Shown here piece by piece: positions 7,625 through 17,590 of a DNA stretch of 64,000 bases. Origin of the DNA: JBKPNJ01 sp963695705. GTDB lineage: Bacteria > Actinomycetota > Actinomycetes > Propionibacteriales > Nocardioidaceae. Made by a program: the position numbers and the translations under genes. How positions within the stretch are numbered: the first letter of the stretch is position 1; the number at the start of each line of letters is the position of its first letter. The stretch covers positions 310,001 to 374,000 of the forward strand of contig CAVOHB010000004.1 of the NCBI GenBank assembly GCA_963695705.1. Direction: 5' to 3'. Under the pieces are notes generated by a model. It did no database searches and was not told the origin of the DNA. It saw nothing but the letters and a program-made list of their open reading frames with translations.

Positions 7625-8751
7625 GCCTCGAGGACTGGCTCGGCGAGCAGGCTCGCGAACGCGAGCACGCGGGGCTGGTGCGTTCGCTCTCGCCCCGCTC
7701 GCCGAGGCCGGAGCTGGTCGACCTGGCCGGCAACGACTACCTGGGGCTGTCCACGGACCCGCGCGTGACCCGGGCCGCTGCCACCGCGGCCCTGACCTGG
7801 GGGGCCGGGGCGGGATCATCACGCCTGGTCACCGGGACGCTCGCACTGCACGCGGAGCTCGAGCGGGAGCTCGCGGCGTTCTGCCGGCAGCCGAAGGCGC
7901 TCGCGTACTCGACCGGCTACCACGCGAACCTCGGACTCGTCTCGGCCCTGGCCGACCGCGAAACGTTCATCGTCTCCGACGCCCACGTTCACGCCTCCCT
8001 TGTCGACGCCTGCCGGTTGTCGCGGTCGCGCGTCACCGTCGCTCCGCACAACGACGTCGGGGCGGTCGCTCGAGCGCTCGACGGCCGCCCGGTCAGCCGC
8101 GCGCTCGTCCTGGTCGAGTCCGTCTACTCGGTGCTCGGAGACGCCGCCCCGCTGGACGAGCTCGCCGAGGTGTGCGGACGCCTCCAGGCCGTGCTCGTCG
8201 TCGACGAGGCACACGCGCTCGGCGTCGCCGGGAACGATGGGAGGGGGCTGGTGGCGCAGGCCGGGCTGGCCGGTTCCCCGCACGTCATCGTCACCGCCAC
8301 GCTGTCGAAGTCGCTGGGCAGCCAGGGTGGTGTCGTGATGGGCAGCGGTGCGCTCGTCGACCATCTGGTCAACCGGTCGCGTCCGTTCATCTACGACACG
8401 GGGCTGGCTCCGGCGTCGACCGCCGGAGCGCTCGCCGCGCTGCGCGTACTCGCCGAGGAGCCCGGCCGCGTCACTGCGGTACGCGACTGTGCGGGTGCTC
8501 TGGCATCGGCCGTCGGCGTGGTGACCCCCGGCGGCGCGGTGCTCTCGGTGCGGATGCCGGGCCCGGGTGAGGCGCTGGCCGCGCAGGAGCGCTGCGCCCG
8601 CCGGGGACTCCGGGTCGGGTGCTTCCGGCCGCCGTCGACTCCCGATGCCAGCAGCAGGCTGCGCATCACCGCCCGGGCAACGCTCGGCGGACCCGAGCTC
8701 GAGCGGGCCTGTTCGACCCTGACCGATGCCGTGCGGCCGGCCGTGCGATGA
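7621..8751 (+). CDS. bioF: 8-amino-7-oxononanoate synthase
   Basis: PLP enzyme that condenses pimeloyl-ACP or pimeloyl-CoA with alanine to give KAPA. The 376-residue protein shows the alpha-oxoamine synthase pattern: LAGNDYLGLS near residue 40, GAGSSRLVTG, VDEAHALGV (PLP aspartate) and the PLP lysine in TATLSKSLGSQGG. GTG start at 7621 overlaps the bioA stop; the stop overlaps the bioD ATG at 8748. Confidence 0.95.
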   Translation: MSLEDWLGEQAREREHAGLVRSLSPRSPRPELVDLAGNDYLGLSTDPRVTRAAATAALTWGAGAGSSRLVTGTLALHAELERELAAFCRQPKALAYSTGYHANLGLVSALADRETFIVSDAHVHASLVDACRLSRSRVTVAPHNDVGAVARALDGRPVSRALVLVESVYSVLGDAAPLDELAEVCGRLQAVLVVDEAHALGVAGNDGRGLVAQAGLAGSPHVIVTATLSKSLGSQGGVVMGSGALVDHLVNRSRPFIYDTGLAPASTAGALAALRVLAEEPGRVTAVRDCAGALASAVGVVTPGGAVLSVRMPGPGEALAAQERCARRGLRVGCFRPPSTPDASSRLRITARATLGGPELERACSTLTDAVRPAVR

Positions 8752-9434
8752 GCGTCACGCTTGTCACCGGTACCGACACCGGCATCGGCAAGACCGTCGT
8801 GACGGCCGCGCTGGCGGCGCGCGCCGGCTCGTCCGGTCGCCGGGTGGCCGTCGTCAAGCCCGTGCAGACCGGCGCGGCGCCCGGGGAACCGGGCGACGTC
8901 GACGAGGTCGTGCGCCTGACCGGCATGGGGGACACGTACGAGCTGCAGCGGCTACCCGACCCACTGGCGCCGACCGTCGCGGCCCGGTTGAGCGGCCGGG
9001 CCTTGATCCCGATGCCGTCGATCGCAAGCCAGGTGTCGCTGATAGCGACGGCATACGACCAGGTGGTTGTCGAGGGCAGCGGCGGGCTGCTCGTACGTCT
9101 CGACGAGTCGGGCGCGACGCTGCTGGAGCTGGCCGACTCGCTGGGTCGGCTCGGGCACGGCGTCCGGTGGGTGGTCGTCACATCGCTGGCTCTCGGGACT
9201 CTCAACCACACCGAGCTGACCGTCAGGGCGCTGCGCTCACGAGGGTTCGAGCCCGTCGGGCTGGTGATCGGGTCGTCGCCGCCGAGTCCCGGGCTCGCCG
9301 AGCGGCACAACCTCGGCGAGCTACCGGTGCAGACGGGCGTACCCCTGCTCGGCGCTCTTGCGACGGGCGCCGGAAGCCTCACCCCCTATGCCTTCACCGA
9401 ACTCGCCCTCGCCTCACTCCACCCCCCGCTCTGA
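8748..9434 (+). CDS. bioD: Dethiobiotin synthetase
   Basis: ATP-dependent ring closure of DAPA with CO2 to dethiobiotin. The 228-residue protein opens MSVTLVTGTDTGIGKTVVTA with the BioD P-loop GTDTGIGKT, then VKPVQTG and VVEGSGGLLVRL. The start is the ATG at 8748 that overlaps the bioF stop. The product is the substrate of BioB encoded at 3683-4729. No bioC, bioH, bioW or bioI is in the window, so the source of the pimeloyl group lies elsewhere. Confidence 0.95.
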   Translation: MSVTLVTGTDTGIGKTVVTAALAARAGSSGRRVAVVKPVQTGAAPGEPGDVDEVVRLTGMGDTYELQRLPDPLAPTVAARLSGRALIPMPSIASQVSLIATAYDQVVVEGSGGLLVRLDESGATLLELADSLGRLGHGVRWVVVTSLALGTLNHTELTVRALRSRGFEPVGLVIGSSPPSPGLAERHNLGELPVQTGVPLLGALATGAGSLTPYAFTELALASLHPPL

Positions 9435-9469
9435 ATCCGCTGGTGCGTAATAAATTGTCGGATCGTGGG

Positions 9470-11437
9470 TCAGTGGTAGGCGCTCGCCGGCAGGCCATTG
9501 AGGAAGCGGGCGACGACCGGGGCCGCGTCGTGCGATCCGGACTCACCGTTCTCCACGAACACGGCGAAGGCGAGGTCGCCACGAAAGCCGATCATCCACG
9601 CGTGCGTACGAGTGGCACCGCTCGGGCCGTACTCCGCGGTCCCCGTCTTGGCCGAGACCGGCAGGCCGGCAAGATCGACACTCGATCCGGTCCCTTCGGT
9701 TACGACCGCACGCATCATCGTGCGGAGATCGCTCACCAGGCCGCTCGGCAACGGATCGCCGGCGGCACCGCCCGGCTTGACCTCGGGCAGTAGCTCCGGC
9801 TTCATCGGCTGACCGGAGTCGACGGCGGCCGCGACCATGGCCATGCCGAGTGGGCTCATCAGCACCCTGCCCTGGCCGATCATCGAGGCGGCGCGCTCCA
9901 CCAGGTCCACCGGTTCCGGCACCTGACCGCTGTACGCGCTCAGCCCGATGTCCCAGTCGGCACCGATCCCGAACCGGGCCGCGGCGTCCGGGATCGCGGC
10001 GTCGTCGAGCCGGTCGGCCAGGTTGACCATCGTCGTGTTGCACGACTGCGCGAACGCGTCGGTCAGCGTGCCGCCTGCCGGCAGGATCCCACCGTCGTAG
10101 TTCTTGAAGGTCTTCCCGCCGACGACTGTCGTGTCCGGGCACTCGACCCGGTCGGTCGCGGTGAGGACGCCGGCGTCGAGCAGGGCCGACACGCTGATCA
10201 CCTTGAAGGTCGAGCCGGGAGGGAACTGCCCGACGAAAGCGAGGTTCTCGGCGCTGATCTCCGGCCCGTTCGCGGCCGCCAAGATCCTGCCGGTGTTCGC
10301 CTGCACGGCGACCAGGGCCGTCGTCTTGACCTGCCCCGACACAGCGGCCTCCGCGGCGGACTGGATCGTCTCGTCGAGCGTCGTCGCCAGCGGCTTGCCC
10401 GGCACCGGCTTGACCGACCAGAGCGTCTTGACCTGCTCGCCGGAGTGGGCCTTCACCAGGTCGACCCGGCCACCCGGGGTGCCGGCCAGCTGCCGTTCGT
10501 ACGCGAGCTGAAGCCCGCTCTCTCCGAGCTGGTCGCTGCTCTCGGCCAGCGGTCCGGCCTCGCGCATGGTCTCCTTGGTGGCGTCGCCCACCCTGCCCAG
10601 CACCGGTCGCGCCCAGGCAGCAGTCGGCCCGAGGGACATGGTGCCGAGGTTGTACTGGAATCCGGGCACCTGCAGCAGCTCGTCGCGGATCGGCTCGTAG
10701 TCGCTGAGGCGCAGCGGGTAGATCTCGACGAACCAGTCCGGCTGGGCGGCCGCGACCTCCCTGCGCAGTGCGCCGGGGTCGATGTGCAGGATGTGGGCCA
10801 GCATGGGGTACGTGCTGGGCTCCACCTTGCCGGCGACGACGCCGATGTCGACGATCGGCCGCATCCTGGTGAGCGCCACACCGTGCCGGTCCAGGATCGG
10901 CGCCCGCGGCGGCAGGATCCGAGTCCGGTCGAAGGCGGTTTTCGCGGTGAGGTCCGGGTGGAGGGTCTGCGGACTCCAGTCGACTGTCCAGCCGCCGTCC
11001 GCGGTTGCCGAGGCGCTGAGCGTGGTTTGGTACGTCCAGGTGCCGACGCCCTCGATCATCTGCCGGACGGTGACCTTCTGAGTGCAGGTGGAGCCGGCGC
11101 AGCTCGTCCCGCCCACCGGGGCGATGGCGGTGTCCTGCGAACGTAGCTCGTCCAGCGCGGCTGCCGAGACCTTCCGCGCAGCCGACGGGCTGTCCGTGGC
11201 GGCGCCCATCGCCACCGGGTCACCGGCCGCCCAGGCATCGGTGAAGTCGGCGATCGCCGCTGAGCTCTGCGCCTCCGGGCCCTCGCCGGGCGGGTCACCG
11301 CCGCCCATGCATCCGGCGAGCGCCATGCCGACCAGCGCCGCCAGCACACCGGCAAGCCAGAGTGCACGTACGCGGAACCGATCAGGTCTCACCTCGTCGA
11401 CACTCGGCAGCGCGCCAGCACCCTGGCAGTCTGCCAT
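9470..11437 (-). CDS. Penicillin-binding protein lipoprotein with NTF2-like domain
   Basis: A 655-residue class B-type PBP, predicted cell-wall D,D-transpeptidase. Order: signal peptide with lipobox LAGC (residues 40-43), an NTF2-like MecA_N domain to about 160, a PBP dimerisation domain, then the transpeptidase domain with catalytic STFK at about residue 408, SCN at about 466 and KTGTAEYGPSG at about 596. The set of three motifs is complete. GTG at 11392 would shorten the N-terminus by 15 residues and gives an equally good lipoprotein signal, so the start is open. It is divergent from the peptidase gene at 11499. Confidence 0.9.
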   Translation of the reverse strand: MADCQGAGALPSVDEVRPDRFRVRALWLAGVLAALVGMALAGCMGGGDPPGEGPEAQSSAAIADFTDAWAAGDPVAMGAATDSPSAARKVSAAALDELRSQDTAIAPVGGTSCAGSTCTQKVTVRQMIEGVGTWTYQTTLSASATADGGWTVDWSPQTLHPDLTAKTAFDRTRILPPRAPILDRHGVALTRMRPIVDIGVVAGKVEPSTYPMLAHILHIDPGALRREVAAAQPDWFVEIYPLRLSDYEPIRDELLQVPGFQYNLGTMSLGPTAAWARPVLGRVGDATKETMREAGPLAESSDQLGESGLQLAYERQLAGTPGGRVDLVKAHSGEQVKTLWSVKPVPGKPLATTLDETIQSAAEAAVSGQVKTTALVAVQANTGRILAAANGPEISAENLAFVGQFPPGSTFKVISVSALLDAGVLTATDRVECPDTTVVGGKTFKNYDGGILPAGGTLTDAFAQSCNTTMVNLADRLDDAAIPDAAARFGIGADWDIGLSAYSGQVPEPVDLVERAASMIGQGRVLMSPLGMAMVAAAVDSGQPMKPELLPEVKPGGAAGDPLPSGLVSDLRTMMRAVVTEGTGSSVDLAGLPVSAKTGTAEYGPSGATRTHAWMIGFRGDLAFAVFVENGESGSHDAAPVVARFLNGLPASAYH

Positions 11438-11498
11438 TGGCGATCTCGACCGATCGCAGGCGCGTCCGATCCGCCACGATCAGGGCTAGCATCAGCGG

Positions 11499-13478
11499 AT
11501 GCATCAGCCGACGATGGGGCCGAGCGCCGCTCGGATGGCTCTCGTGGCGACCATGGCCGTCGCGGTGATCGGCGTCGGCCTGCCACTGTCGCTGGTAGAG
11601 GCGTCGGCGCCGGACAAGCACGACGCGCCGGCGCGGGCCGCCATCCCGGCCGGGGCGCTGCATCCCTGCGCGTTCGACCGCTCAGTGCGCTGCGGGGCGA
11701 TCCACGTGCCCCGGGACCGGCGGGCGCGGCACTCGGGTCGGATGCGGATCGCGTACGAGCTGTACCCGCGCCGCGACCGCTCCAAGCCGCTGCTGGGGAC
11801 GATCGTCGCGGTCGAGGGTGGACCCGGCTACTCCACCACCGACAGTCGTGGCTCGTACCTCGACCTGTTCGGACCGCTGCTGGACCGACGGCAGCTGCTG
11901 CTGGTGGACAACCGGGGAACCGGGAAGTCGGACGTGATCAGCTGCCCACTGCTCCAGTCCTACCCTCCGAACTTCGTCCGCGCCGTCGGCGTGTGTGGTC
12001 GGCAGCTCGGCTCGGCCTCGGACCTCTACGGGTCGGCCATCGCGGCCAAGGACATGGTCGCGGTCCTCAACCACCTGGACATCGGCAGGATCGACCTGTA
12101 CGGCGACTCCTACGGCACGTTCTTCTCGCAGACGTTCGCGGTCCGCCACCCCGCCCGGGTACGCACGGTGATCCTCGACGCCGCCTACTTCGTGGGGGGA
12201 ACCGATCCCTACTACGTCGACACCAACCTGGCCTACCGGGACGCGTTCCGCCAGGCCTGCCGGCGCAGCCCGGCGTGCGCCCACCGTCCGGGCGGCACGA
12301 TGCGACGAATCTCCAGACTGGCAGGGCTGTTGCGTCATCACCCGATCACCGGCTCGGCCCCCGGGGGGCACGGAAAGGTCCGCCGCACCACGGTGACCAT
12401 CGACGACCTGGTCACGCTGCTCACCGGCGCCGCAACCAGCTCGGACATCTACCGTGAGCTCGATGCCGCGGCCCGGGCCGTGCTGCGGCCTCATCCGTAC
12501 AACCGGCCGCTGGTGCGGCTGGTCCGCGAGACCCGCTATGTCGGCGGAGCGGGATATCTGAAGGTCTACTCGGAGGGGCTGGACCAGGCGGTTGCCTGCA
12601 ACGACTATCCCCAGCCCTACGACATGACGTCGCCGGTCGGGACCCGGGGACACCAGTACCACCAGGCGCTCGCACGGCTGCGCGCGACGCGGCCACACGT
12701 CTTCGCACCCTTCACGGTGCACGAGTGGGCGTACGCCGCGGTGGGCTACTACTCCGACTGCCTGCGCTGGCCGGTTCCCAGCCGCTGGGTCCACCCGGTA
12801 CCGCCACGCGCCACCTATCCGAACGTCCCCACGCTCGTGCTGGTCGGCGACCTGGACTCACTCACCTCGCCGTACGGTGCCCGGGCGACCGCGCAAGCGT
12901 TTCCGAACTCCACCTTCGTCAAGGTGGCGAACACCACTCATGTCAGCGCCCTGGTGGACTTCGACCAGTGTGCCTCCCTGCTGGTACGCCGGTTCGTCCA
13001 GCGGCGCGACGCCGGCGACACGTCATGCGCAGCGGACTACCACGAGAACCGGACCGTTGACCGCTTCGCCCGCTACGCATCCCAGCTCGGCTGGAAGGAT
13101 CCGCAGCGGCGAGCCGCCCGGGTCGCCGCCAGCACCGTTGCGGACATCATGGCCCGCTGGTGGATCCTGTCCGGCGACCACGGCGTTGGCCTGCAGGGCG
13201 GCCGGTTCACCACGCGCGGCGGCTACTACAGCGGCACACCCCCGGTCGTGACGTGGCGGCTGCACGGGGTGCGATGGGTACGCGATGTCGCCGTCTCCGG
13301 CCGGATGCGGTGGAACCAGCAGAGCGGCGGCTTCGTCGCGCACGTGCGCGTCGCGGGGTCGGGTGCGCCGGGCGGCCGGCTCACCCTGCGATGGAACGAC
13401 CAGGACCGCCATGCCCAGGCCGTCGTGCATGGACGGCTTGAGCACACACCCGTCCGGATGACGTTCCCGGCTCCCTGA
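11499..13478 (+). CDS. Secreted alpha/beta hydrolase, tripeptidyl aminopeptidase-like
   Basis: A 659-residue exported hydrolase of the Streptomyces Tap/SlpD type. A signal peptide (MALVATMAVAVIGVGLPLSLV) precedes CAFDRSVRCGAIHVPRDR, the usual start of the mature family. Catalytic residues: Ser in YGDSYGTFF (about 203), Asp in VGDLDSLTSP and His in NTTHVSAL, followed by the C-terminal TAP-like segment and a beta-rich tail from about 540. The oxyanion segment EGGPGYS is also present. Substrate is probably N-terminal tripeptides or similar small peptides. Only 61 bases separate it from the divergent PBP. Confidence 0.85.
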   Translation: MHQPTMGPSAARMALVATMAVAVIGVGLPLSLVEASAPDKHDAPARAAIPAGALHPCAFDRSVRCGAIHVPRDRRARHSGRMRIAYELYPRRDRSKPLLGTIVAVEGGPGYSTTDSRGSYLDLFGPLLDRRQLLLVDNRGTGKSDVISCPLLQSYPPNFVRAVGVCGRQLGSASDLYGSAIAAKDMVAVLNHLDIGRIDLYGDSYGTFFSQTFAVRHPARVRTVILDAAYFVGGTDPYYVDTNLAYRDAFRQACRRSPACAHRPGGTMRRISRLAGLLRHHPITGSAPGGHGKVRRTTVTIDDLVTLLTGAATSSDIYRELDAAARAVLRPHPYNRPLVRLVRETRYVGGAGYLKVYSEGLDQAVACNDYPQPYDMTSPVGTRGHQYHQALARLRATRPHVFAPFTVHEWAYAAVGYYSDCLRWPVPSRWVHPVPPRATYPNVPTLVLVGDLDSLTSPYGARATAQAFPNSTFVKVANTTHVSALVDFDQCASLLVRRFVQRRDAGDTSCAADYHENRTVDRFARYASQLGWKDPQRRAARVAASTVADIMARWWILSGDHGVGLQGGRFTTRGGYYSGTPPVVTWRLHGVRWVRDVAVSGRMRWNQQSGGFVAHVRVAGSGAPGGRLTLRWNDQDRHAQAVVHGRLEHTPVRMTFPAP

Positions 13479-13513
13479 TCACCCGCTCCGGACGCATCGG
13501 CGGGATCGACTGA

Positions 13514-14248
13514 CTAGGCAGGCAGCACACGGGCGAGGAACTCCCGGGTGCGGGCCTGGCGGGGGGTCGTGAACATGTCGGCCGGTGAGCCCTGCTCGAG
13601 CAGTACGCCGTCGTCGAGGAAACACACACTGTCGGCGACGTCGCGGGCGAAGCTCATCTCGTGCGTGGCGATCACCATCGTCATGCCCCCCTCCTTCAGC
13701 TCCCGGATGATGTCGAGTACCTCGCCGACCAGCTCCGGATCGAGGGCGGAGGTGACCTCGTCGAACAGCATCAGGTCCGGACCGGTCGCCAGGGCACAGA
13801 TGACCGCGACCCGTTGCTGTTGACCACCCGACAGCCGATCGGGGTAGTCGCCCGCGCGGTCCGCCAGCCCGAACTGCTGTAGCAGCCCCATCGCGCGGCT
13901 CTCGGCGTCCCTGCGCGGCACCTTGTGAACGCGCCGAGGCGCCAGGGTGATGTTGCCCAGCACGCTGAGGTGGGGAAACAGGTTGTACGCCTGGAACACG
14001 ATTCCGATCCGCTGGCGGACCCGGTCCGCGTCGACCGTGGGGTCCGAGATGTCCTCGTCCTCCAGCCAGATCTGCCCATCGTCGATCGGGGACAGCAGGT
14101 CGATGCAGCGCAGCAGAGTCGACTTCCCCGATCCGGACGAGCCGATCAGGCAGACCGCCTGGTGCGACTCCACCTCGAGGTCGATGCCCTTGAGCACGAC
14201 ATTCTTCCCGTACTCCTTCCACAGGTTCTCCACTCGAAGCAGGCTCAC
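13514..14248 (-). CDS. Polar amino acid ABC transporter ATPase (GlnQ-like)
   Basis: A 244-residue ABC ATPase with Walker A GSSGSGKST, Q-loop, signature LSGGQQQRV, Walker B LMLFDEV and switch His in IATHEMSFA. The form HEMxFAR is typical of amino acid importers of the GlnQ/GltL class. It normally reads DEPTSALD; here the text is LFDEVTSALD, so Pro after the catalytic Glu is Val. The start overlaps the permease stop by 4 bases. Last gene of a binding protein, permease, ATPase operon. Confidence 0.9.
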   Translation of the reverse strand: MSLLRVENLWKEYGKNVVLKGIDLEVESHQAVCLIGSSGSGKSTLLRCIDLLSPIDDGQIWLEDEDISDPTVDADRVRQRIGIVFQAYNLFPHLSVLGNITLAPRRVHKVPRRDAESRAMGLLQQFGLADRAGDYPDRLSGGQQQRVAVICALATGPDLMLFDEVTSALDPELVGEVLDIIRELKEGGMTMVIATHEMSFARDVADSVCFLDDGVLLEQGSPADMFTTPRQARTREFLARVLPA

Positions 14249-15108
14249 GCCACACCGCCGTGCTGTCGCGCCGCGACCCGCCGGGCGAGCCAGTCGGTCA
14301 GCCTGGCCAGCGGCACGGTGAGGGCGACGAAGAACATCGCCGCCACAACGTACGGCGTGTAGTTGAAATTGGTGCTCGCGTAGATGTTGGCCTGGTTGAG
14401 CGCGTCGACGAGCCCGATGGTCGCGACCAGCGCGGTGTCCTTCTGCAAGGACACGAAGTCGTTGAGCAGCGGCGGCACCACGTTGCGCACCGCCTGGGGC
14501 AGCACCACGTGCCGCATCGCCTGCGACTCGGTCAACCCCCGGGCCCGGGCGCTGAGGTGCTGGCTCGGGTGCACCGACGCGATTCCCGCACGGAACACCT
14601 CCGCCACGTATGCGCCGTAGGACAGGACTAGAGCAATGAGCGCGAGCCAGTACAACCCCGATGGGATCCCGTGCAGGCGCAGCGCCGGGAGCCCGAAACC
14701 GATCAGAAACACCACGAGCAGGGTCGGTACGCCGCGGAACAGGTCGGTGTAGATCACCGCCAGCGCACGTACCGGAAACAGGTAGGCCGAGCGCGTTCCG
14801 CGGACGATCGCGACCGCCAGCCCGACCGCCAGGATGATCGGCTCGGCGACCATGAAGAGCTTGACGTTGAGCCAGAAGCTCCTGGCGATGTCGGGAAACG
14901 ACGCCTTCGCATCAGACCAGGAGAAGAAGGTCTCTTGGACGCGTTCCCAGCCCGGCGAAGACACGGCCGCGGCCACCGCGACACCGAGCACGACGACCGT
15001 GGACGCCGATGCCAGCGCGGCCCTGCGGCGGTTGCGCTTGCGGATGAGCCGCTCACGGGCAAGCTGCTCGTCGCTCCTGATCCAATCCCCGGCTGTGACG
15101 GTCTTCAC
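14245..15108 (-). CDS. Polar amino acid ABC transporter permease
   Basis: A 287-residue inner-membrane permease of the HisM/GlnP family. The N-terminal 40 residues are basic (ERLIRKRNRRR) before the first membrane segment. The coupling motif EVFRAGIASVHPSQHLSARA (EAA loop) is clear around residue 165-185, with about five membrane helices and LNDFVSLQKDTALVATIG near the C-terminus. Only one permease gene is present, so the transporter should work as a homodimer. Confidence 0.9.
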   Translation of the reverse strand: MKTVTAGDWIRSDEQLARERLIRKRNRRRAALASASTVVVLGVAVAAAVSSPGWERVQETFFSWSDAKASFPDIARSFWLNVKLFMVAEPIILAVGLAVAIVRGTRSAYLFPVRALAVIYTDLFRGVPTLLVVFLIGFGLPALRLHGIPSGLYWLALIALVLSYGAYVAEVFRAGIASVHPSQHLSARARGLTESQAMRHVVLPQAVRNVVPPLLNDFVSLQKDTALVATIGLVDALNQANIYASTNFNYTPYVVAAMFFVALTVPLARLTDWLARRVAARQHGGVA

Positions 15109-15121
15109 CGCTCGCTCCGGC

Positions 15122-15997
15122 TCAGCTCAGGGTCGGAACGCTCGCGACCTGGCTCAGCCACCGCTGCTCGATCTGGTCCAGCCGGCCCGAGGATCTGAGC
15201 GCGTCAAGCGCTTGGTTGACGCATGCGACGAGCGGATTCCCCTTTTCGAACAGCAGGCCGAGCTGGTCATTGACTCCCTTGGTGGGCTCGAACTGACCGA
15301 CGATCGTGGAGCCGGGGATCTGCGCGTCACGGATGTAGAACGCGGTCGGCAGGTCGACGACTATCCCGTCGATCTGGCCGTTCTGCAACGCGGACTTGGC
15401 GTCGTTGGTGCTCTGGTAGACCAGCGGGTCCTGCGACGGCTTCACGATGTCGGTGATCGCCTGCAACGACGTCGTCCCGACCTGGGCACCGAGATGCGCG
15501 TCGGCGAGATCCGCCAGCGACTTCGCGTCGGCGAAGGGGGAGCTCTTCAGGGTCAGCACCGCCTGGGCGGTGCTGATGTAACCCTTGGAGAAGTCGACGA
15601 CCTGGGCCCGCTTGGGCGTGATCGAGATCTGGTTGATGTCGAAGTCGAAGTCCTTCGCCCCCGGTGCGTACGACTTGTTGAAGGGCTCCGCCACCCACGC
15701 CACCTCCTTCTTGCTGAAGCCGAGCTGGTCGGCGACCGCGTAGGCGACGGCGGACTCGTACCCCTTGCCGCTGCTCGGGTCGTTGTCGAGCACCCAGGGC
15801 GCGAACGCCGGGTCGCTCGTCGCGATGGTGAGCTGGCCAGGCTTGAGCAGGTGAAGGCTGTCCTTGGCGCACTGGTCCGATGTGGTGACGGTGGGCGCCA
15901 CGGTGGTCGAGCTCTCGTCGGTCGGGGAGCAGGCGACGAGAAGCCCGAGCACCGCGAGCCATCCGATCCAGCCGACCGTGCGTGGGAGGGTCTGCAT
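15122..15997 (-). CDS. Amino acid ABC transporter substrate-binding lipoprotein
   Basis: A 291-residue periplasmic-type binding protein (SBP family 3). It starts MQTLPRTVGWIGWLAVLGL and has the lipobox LLVAC, so it should be anchored by lipid outside the membrane. Mature domain: LTIATSDPAFAPWV, GYESAVAYAVADQLG, DFDINQISITPKRAQVVDFS and QVGTTSLQAI, all usual for this family. I chose the ATG at 15997 rather than an upstream in-frame start, which would add a non-signal basic tail. First gene of the transporter operon. Confidence 0.9.
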   Translation of the reverse strand: MQTLPRTVGWIGWLAVLGLLVACSPTDESSTTVAPTVTTSDQCAKDSLHLLKPGQLTIATSDPAFAPWVLDNDPSSGKGYESAVAYAVADQLGFSKKEVAWVAEPFNKSYAPGAKDFDFDINQISITPKRAQVVDFSKGYISTAQAVLTLKSSPFADAKSLADLADAHLGAQVGTTSLQAITDIVKPSQDPLVYQSTNDAKSALQNGQIDGIVVDLPTAFYIRDAQIPGSTIVGQFEPTKGVNDQLGLLFEKGNPLVACVNQALDALRSSGRLDQIEQRWLSQVASVPTLS

Positions 15998-16050
15998 GCG
16001 CCCAGGGTATGGGCACCGCAGGCCGTCGCGGGCGAAGGGAGCCGCTCGGC

Positions 16051-17565
16051 TCACTTCACGTCGTCGTCGACCCAGTCGAACGTCTTGGTGACGGCCTTCT
16101 TCCACAGCCGGTACTGACGCTCGCGCTCGTCGTTGTCCATCGACGGCGTCCACCGCTTGTCCTCGGCCCAGTTCTGCCGCAGGTCGTCGATGTCGGACCA
16201 GTACCCGACGGCGAGCCCTGCCGCGTAGGCAGCGCCGAGGGCGGTCGTCTCCGCGACCTTCGGCCGAACCACCGGGACGTCGAGGATGTCGGCCTGGAAC
16301 TGCATGAGCTCCTCGTTGACGACCATGCCGCCGTCGACCTTCAGCTCCTTGAGGGCGACACCGGAGTCGGCATTCATCGCGTCGAGCACCTCACGGCTCT
16401 GGAAAGCGGTCGCCTCCAGCACCGCCCGGGCGATGTGACCCTTGTTGACATACCGGGTCAGCCCGACAAGGGCGCCGCGGGCGTCGGCCCGCCAGTGGGG
16501 CGCGAAGAGACCCGAGAACGCCGGCACGAAGTACGCGCCACCGTTGTCCTCGACGCTCGCGGCGAGACCCTCGATCTCTTCAGCACTCGAGATCATCCCG
16601 AGGTTGTCCCGCAGCCACTGCACCAGTGACCCGGTGACGGCGATCGAACCCTCGAGCGCGTAGATCGGCGCGTTGTCGCCGATCTTGTAGCAGACCGTGG
16701 TGAGCAGGCCGTTCTCGCTCGGGACCTTCTCCTCGCCGGTGTTGAGCAGCATGAAGTTACCGGTGCCGTAGGTGTTCTTCGCCTCGCCGATCTCGAAGCA
16801 GACCTGGCCGAAGGTCGCCGCCTGCTGGTCGCCGAGGATTCCGGCCACCGGGGTCCCCTCCAGGACGCCCCCGGCGACAGCGCCGTAGGTCTCCGCCGAG
16901 GAGCGGATCTCCGGCAGCATCGACATCGGGATCTTCATCTCGCCGGCGATCTCCTCGTCCCAGGAGAGCGTCGACAGATCCATCAGCATCGTCCGGCTGG
17001 CGTTGGTGACATCGGTGACGTGCACGCCGCCGTCGGTGCCACCCGTGAGGTTCCACAGCACCCAGGTGTCCATGTTGCCGAACACCAGGTCACCCTGCTC
17101 GGCCTTCTCCCGGGCGCCGTCGACGTTGTCGAGAACCCAGCGGACCTTCGGCGCCGAGAAGTAGGTGGCCAGCGGCAGCCCGACCTTGGCCTTGTACCGG
17201 TCCGCGCCGCCGCCGAGAGCGGCGAGCTCGTCACAGATCTTGCCGGTCCGCGTGTCCTGCCACACGATCGCGTTGTAGACCGGTTCGCCGGTGGTGCGGT
17301 CCCACACCAGGGCGGTCTCGCGCTGGTTGGTGATCCCGACAGCGTTGATCTGGGAGGGAGTCAGGTTGCCCTTGGCCAGCGCCCCGCTGATCACCTCGCG
17401 GGTGTTGTCCCAGATCTCCTTGGCGTTGTGCTCGACCCACCCTGCCCGGGGGAAGATCTGCTCGTGCTCCATCTGGGAAACGGAGACCACCGAGCCCGAC
17501 TTGTCGAAGACCATGCACCGGGTGCTCGTGGTGCCCTGGTCGATTGCTGCTACGTACTGAGTCAT
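16051..17565 (-). CDS. glpK: Glycerol kinase
   Basis: ATP-dependent phosphorylation of glycerol to glycerol 3-phosphate. The 504-residue FGGY kinase opens YVAAIDQGTTSTRCMVFD and includes GITNQRETALVWDRTTG, NAIVWQDTRT, GILGDQQAATFGQ and GTGNFMLLNTG. Length and motifs are complete. AGAGGAG precedes the ATG. It lies 25 bases after glpF on the same strand, so uptake channel and kinase are one operon, with glpD divergent. Confidence 0.97.
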   Translation of the reverse strand: MTQYVAAIDQGTTSTRCMVFDKSGSVVSVSQMEHEQIFPRAGWVEHNAKEIWDNTREVISGALAKGNLTPSQINAVGITNQRETALVWDRTTGEPVYNAIVWQDTRTGKICDELAALGGGADRYKAKVGLPLATYFSAPKVRWVLDNVDGAREKAEQGDLVFGNMDTWVLWNLTGGTDGGVHVTDVTNASRTMLMDLSTLSWDEEIAGEMKIPMSMLPEIRSSAETYGAVAGGVLEGTPVAGILGDQQAATFGQVCFEIGEAKNTYGTGNFMLLNTGEEKVPSENGLLTTVCYKIGDNAPIYALEGSIAVTGSLVQWLRDNLGMISSAEEIEGLAASVEDNGGAYFVPAFSGLFAPHWRADARGALVGLTRYVNKGHIARAVLEATAFQSREVLDAMNADSGVALKELKVDGGMVVNEELMQFQADILDVPVVRPKVAETTALGAAYAAGLAVGYWSDIDDLRQNWAEDKRWTPSMDNDERERQYRLWKKAVTKTFDWVDDDVK

Positions 17566-17590
17566 GAGTCAAAGCTCCTCTTGAAAGCGG

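Noticed and set aside
9240..9260. tRNA T-loop-like GGTTCGAGCCC
   Set aside because: It lies inside bioD coding sequence and no acceptor or anticodon stem can be built around it.
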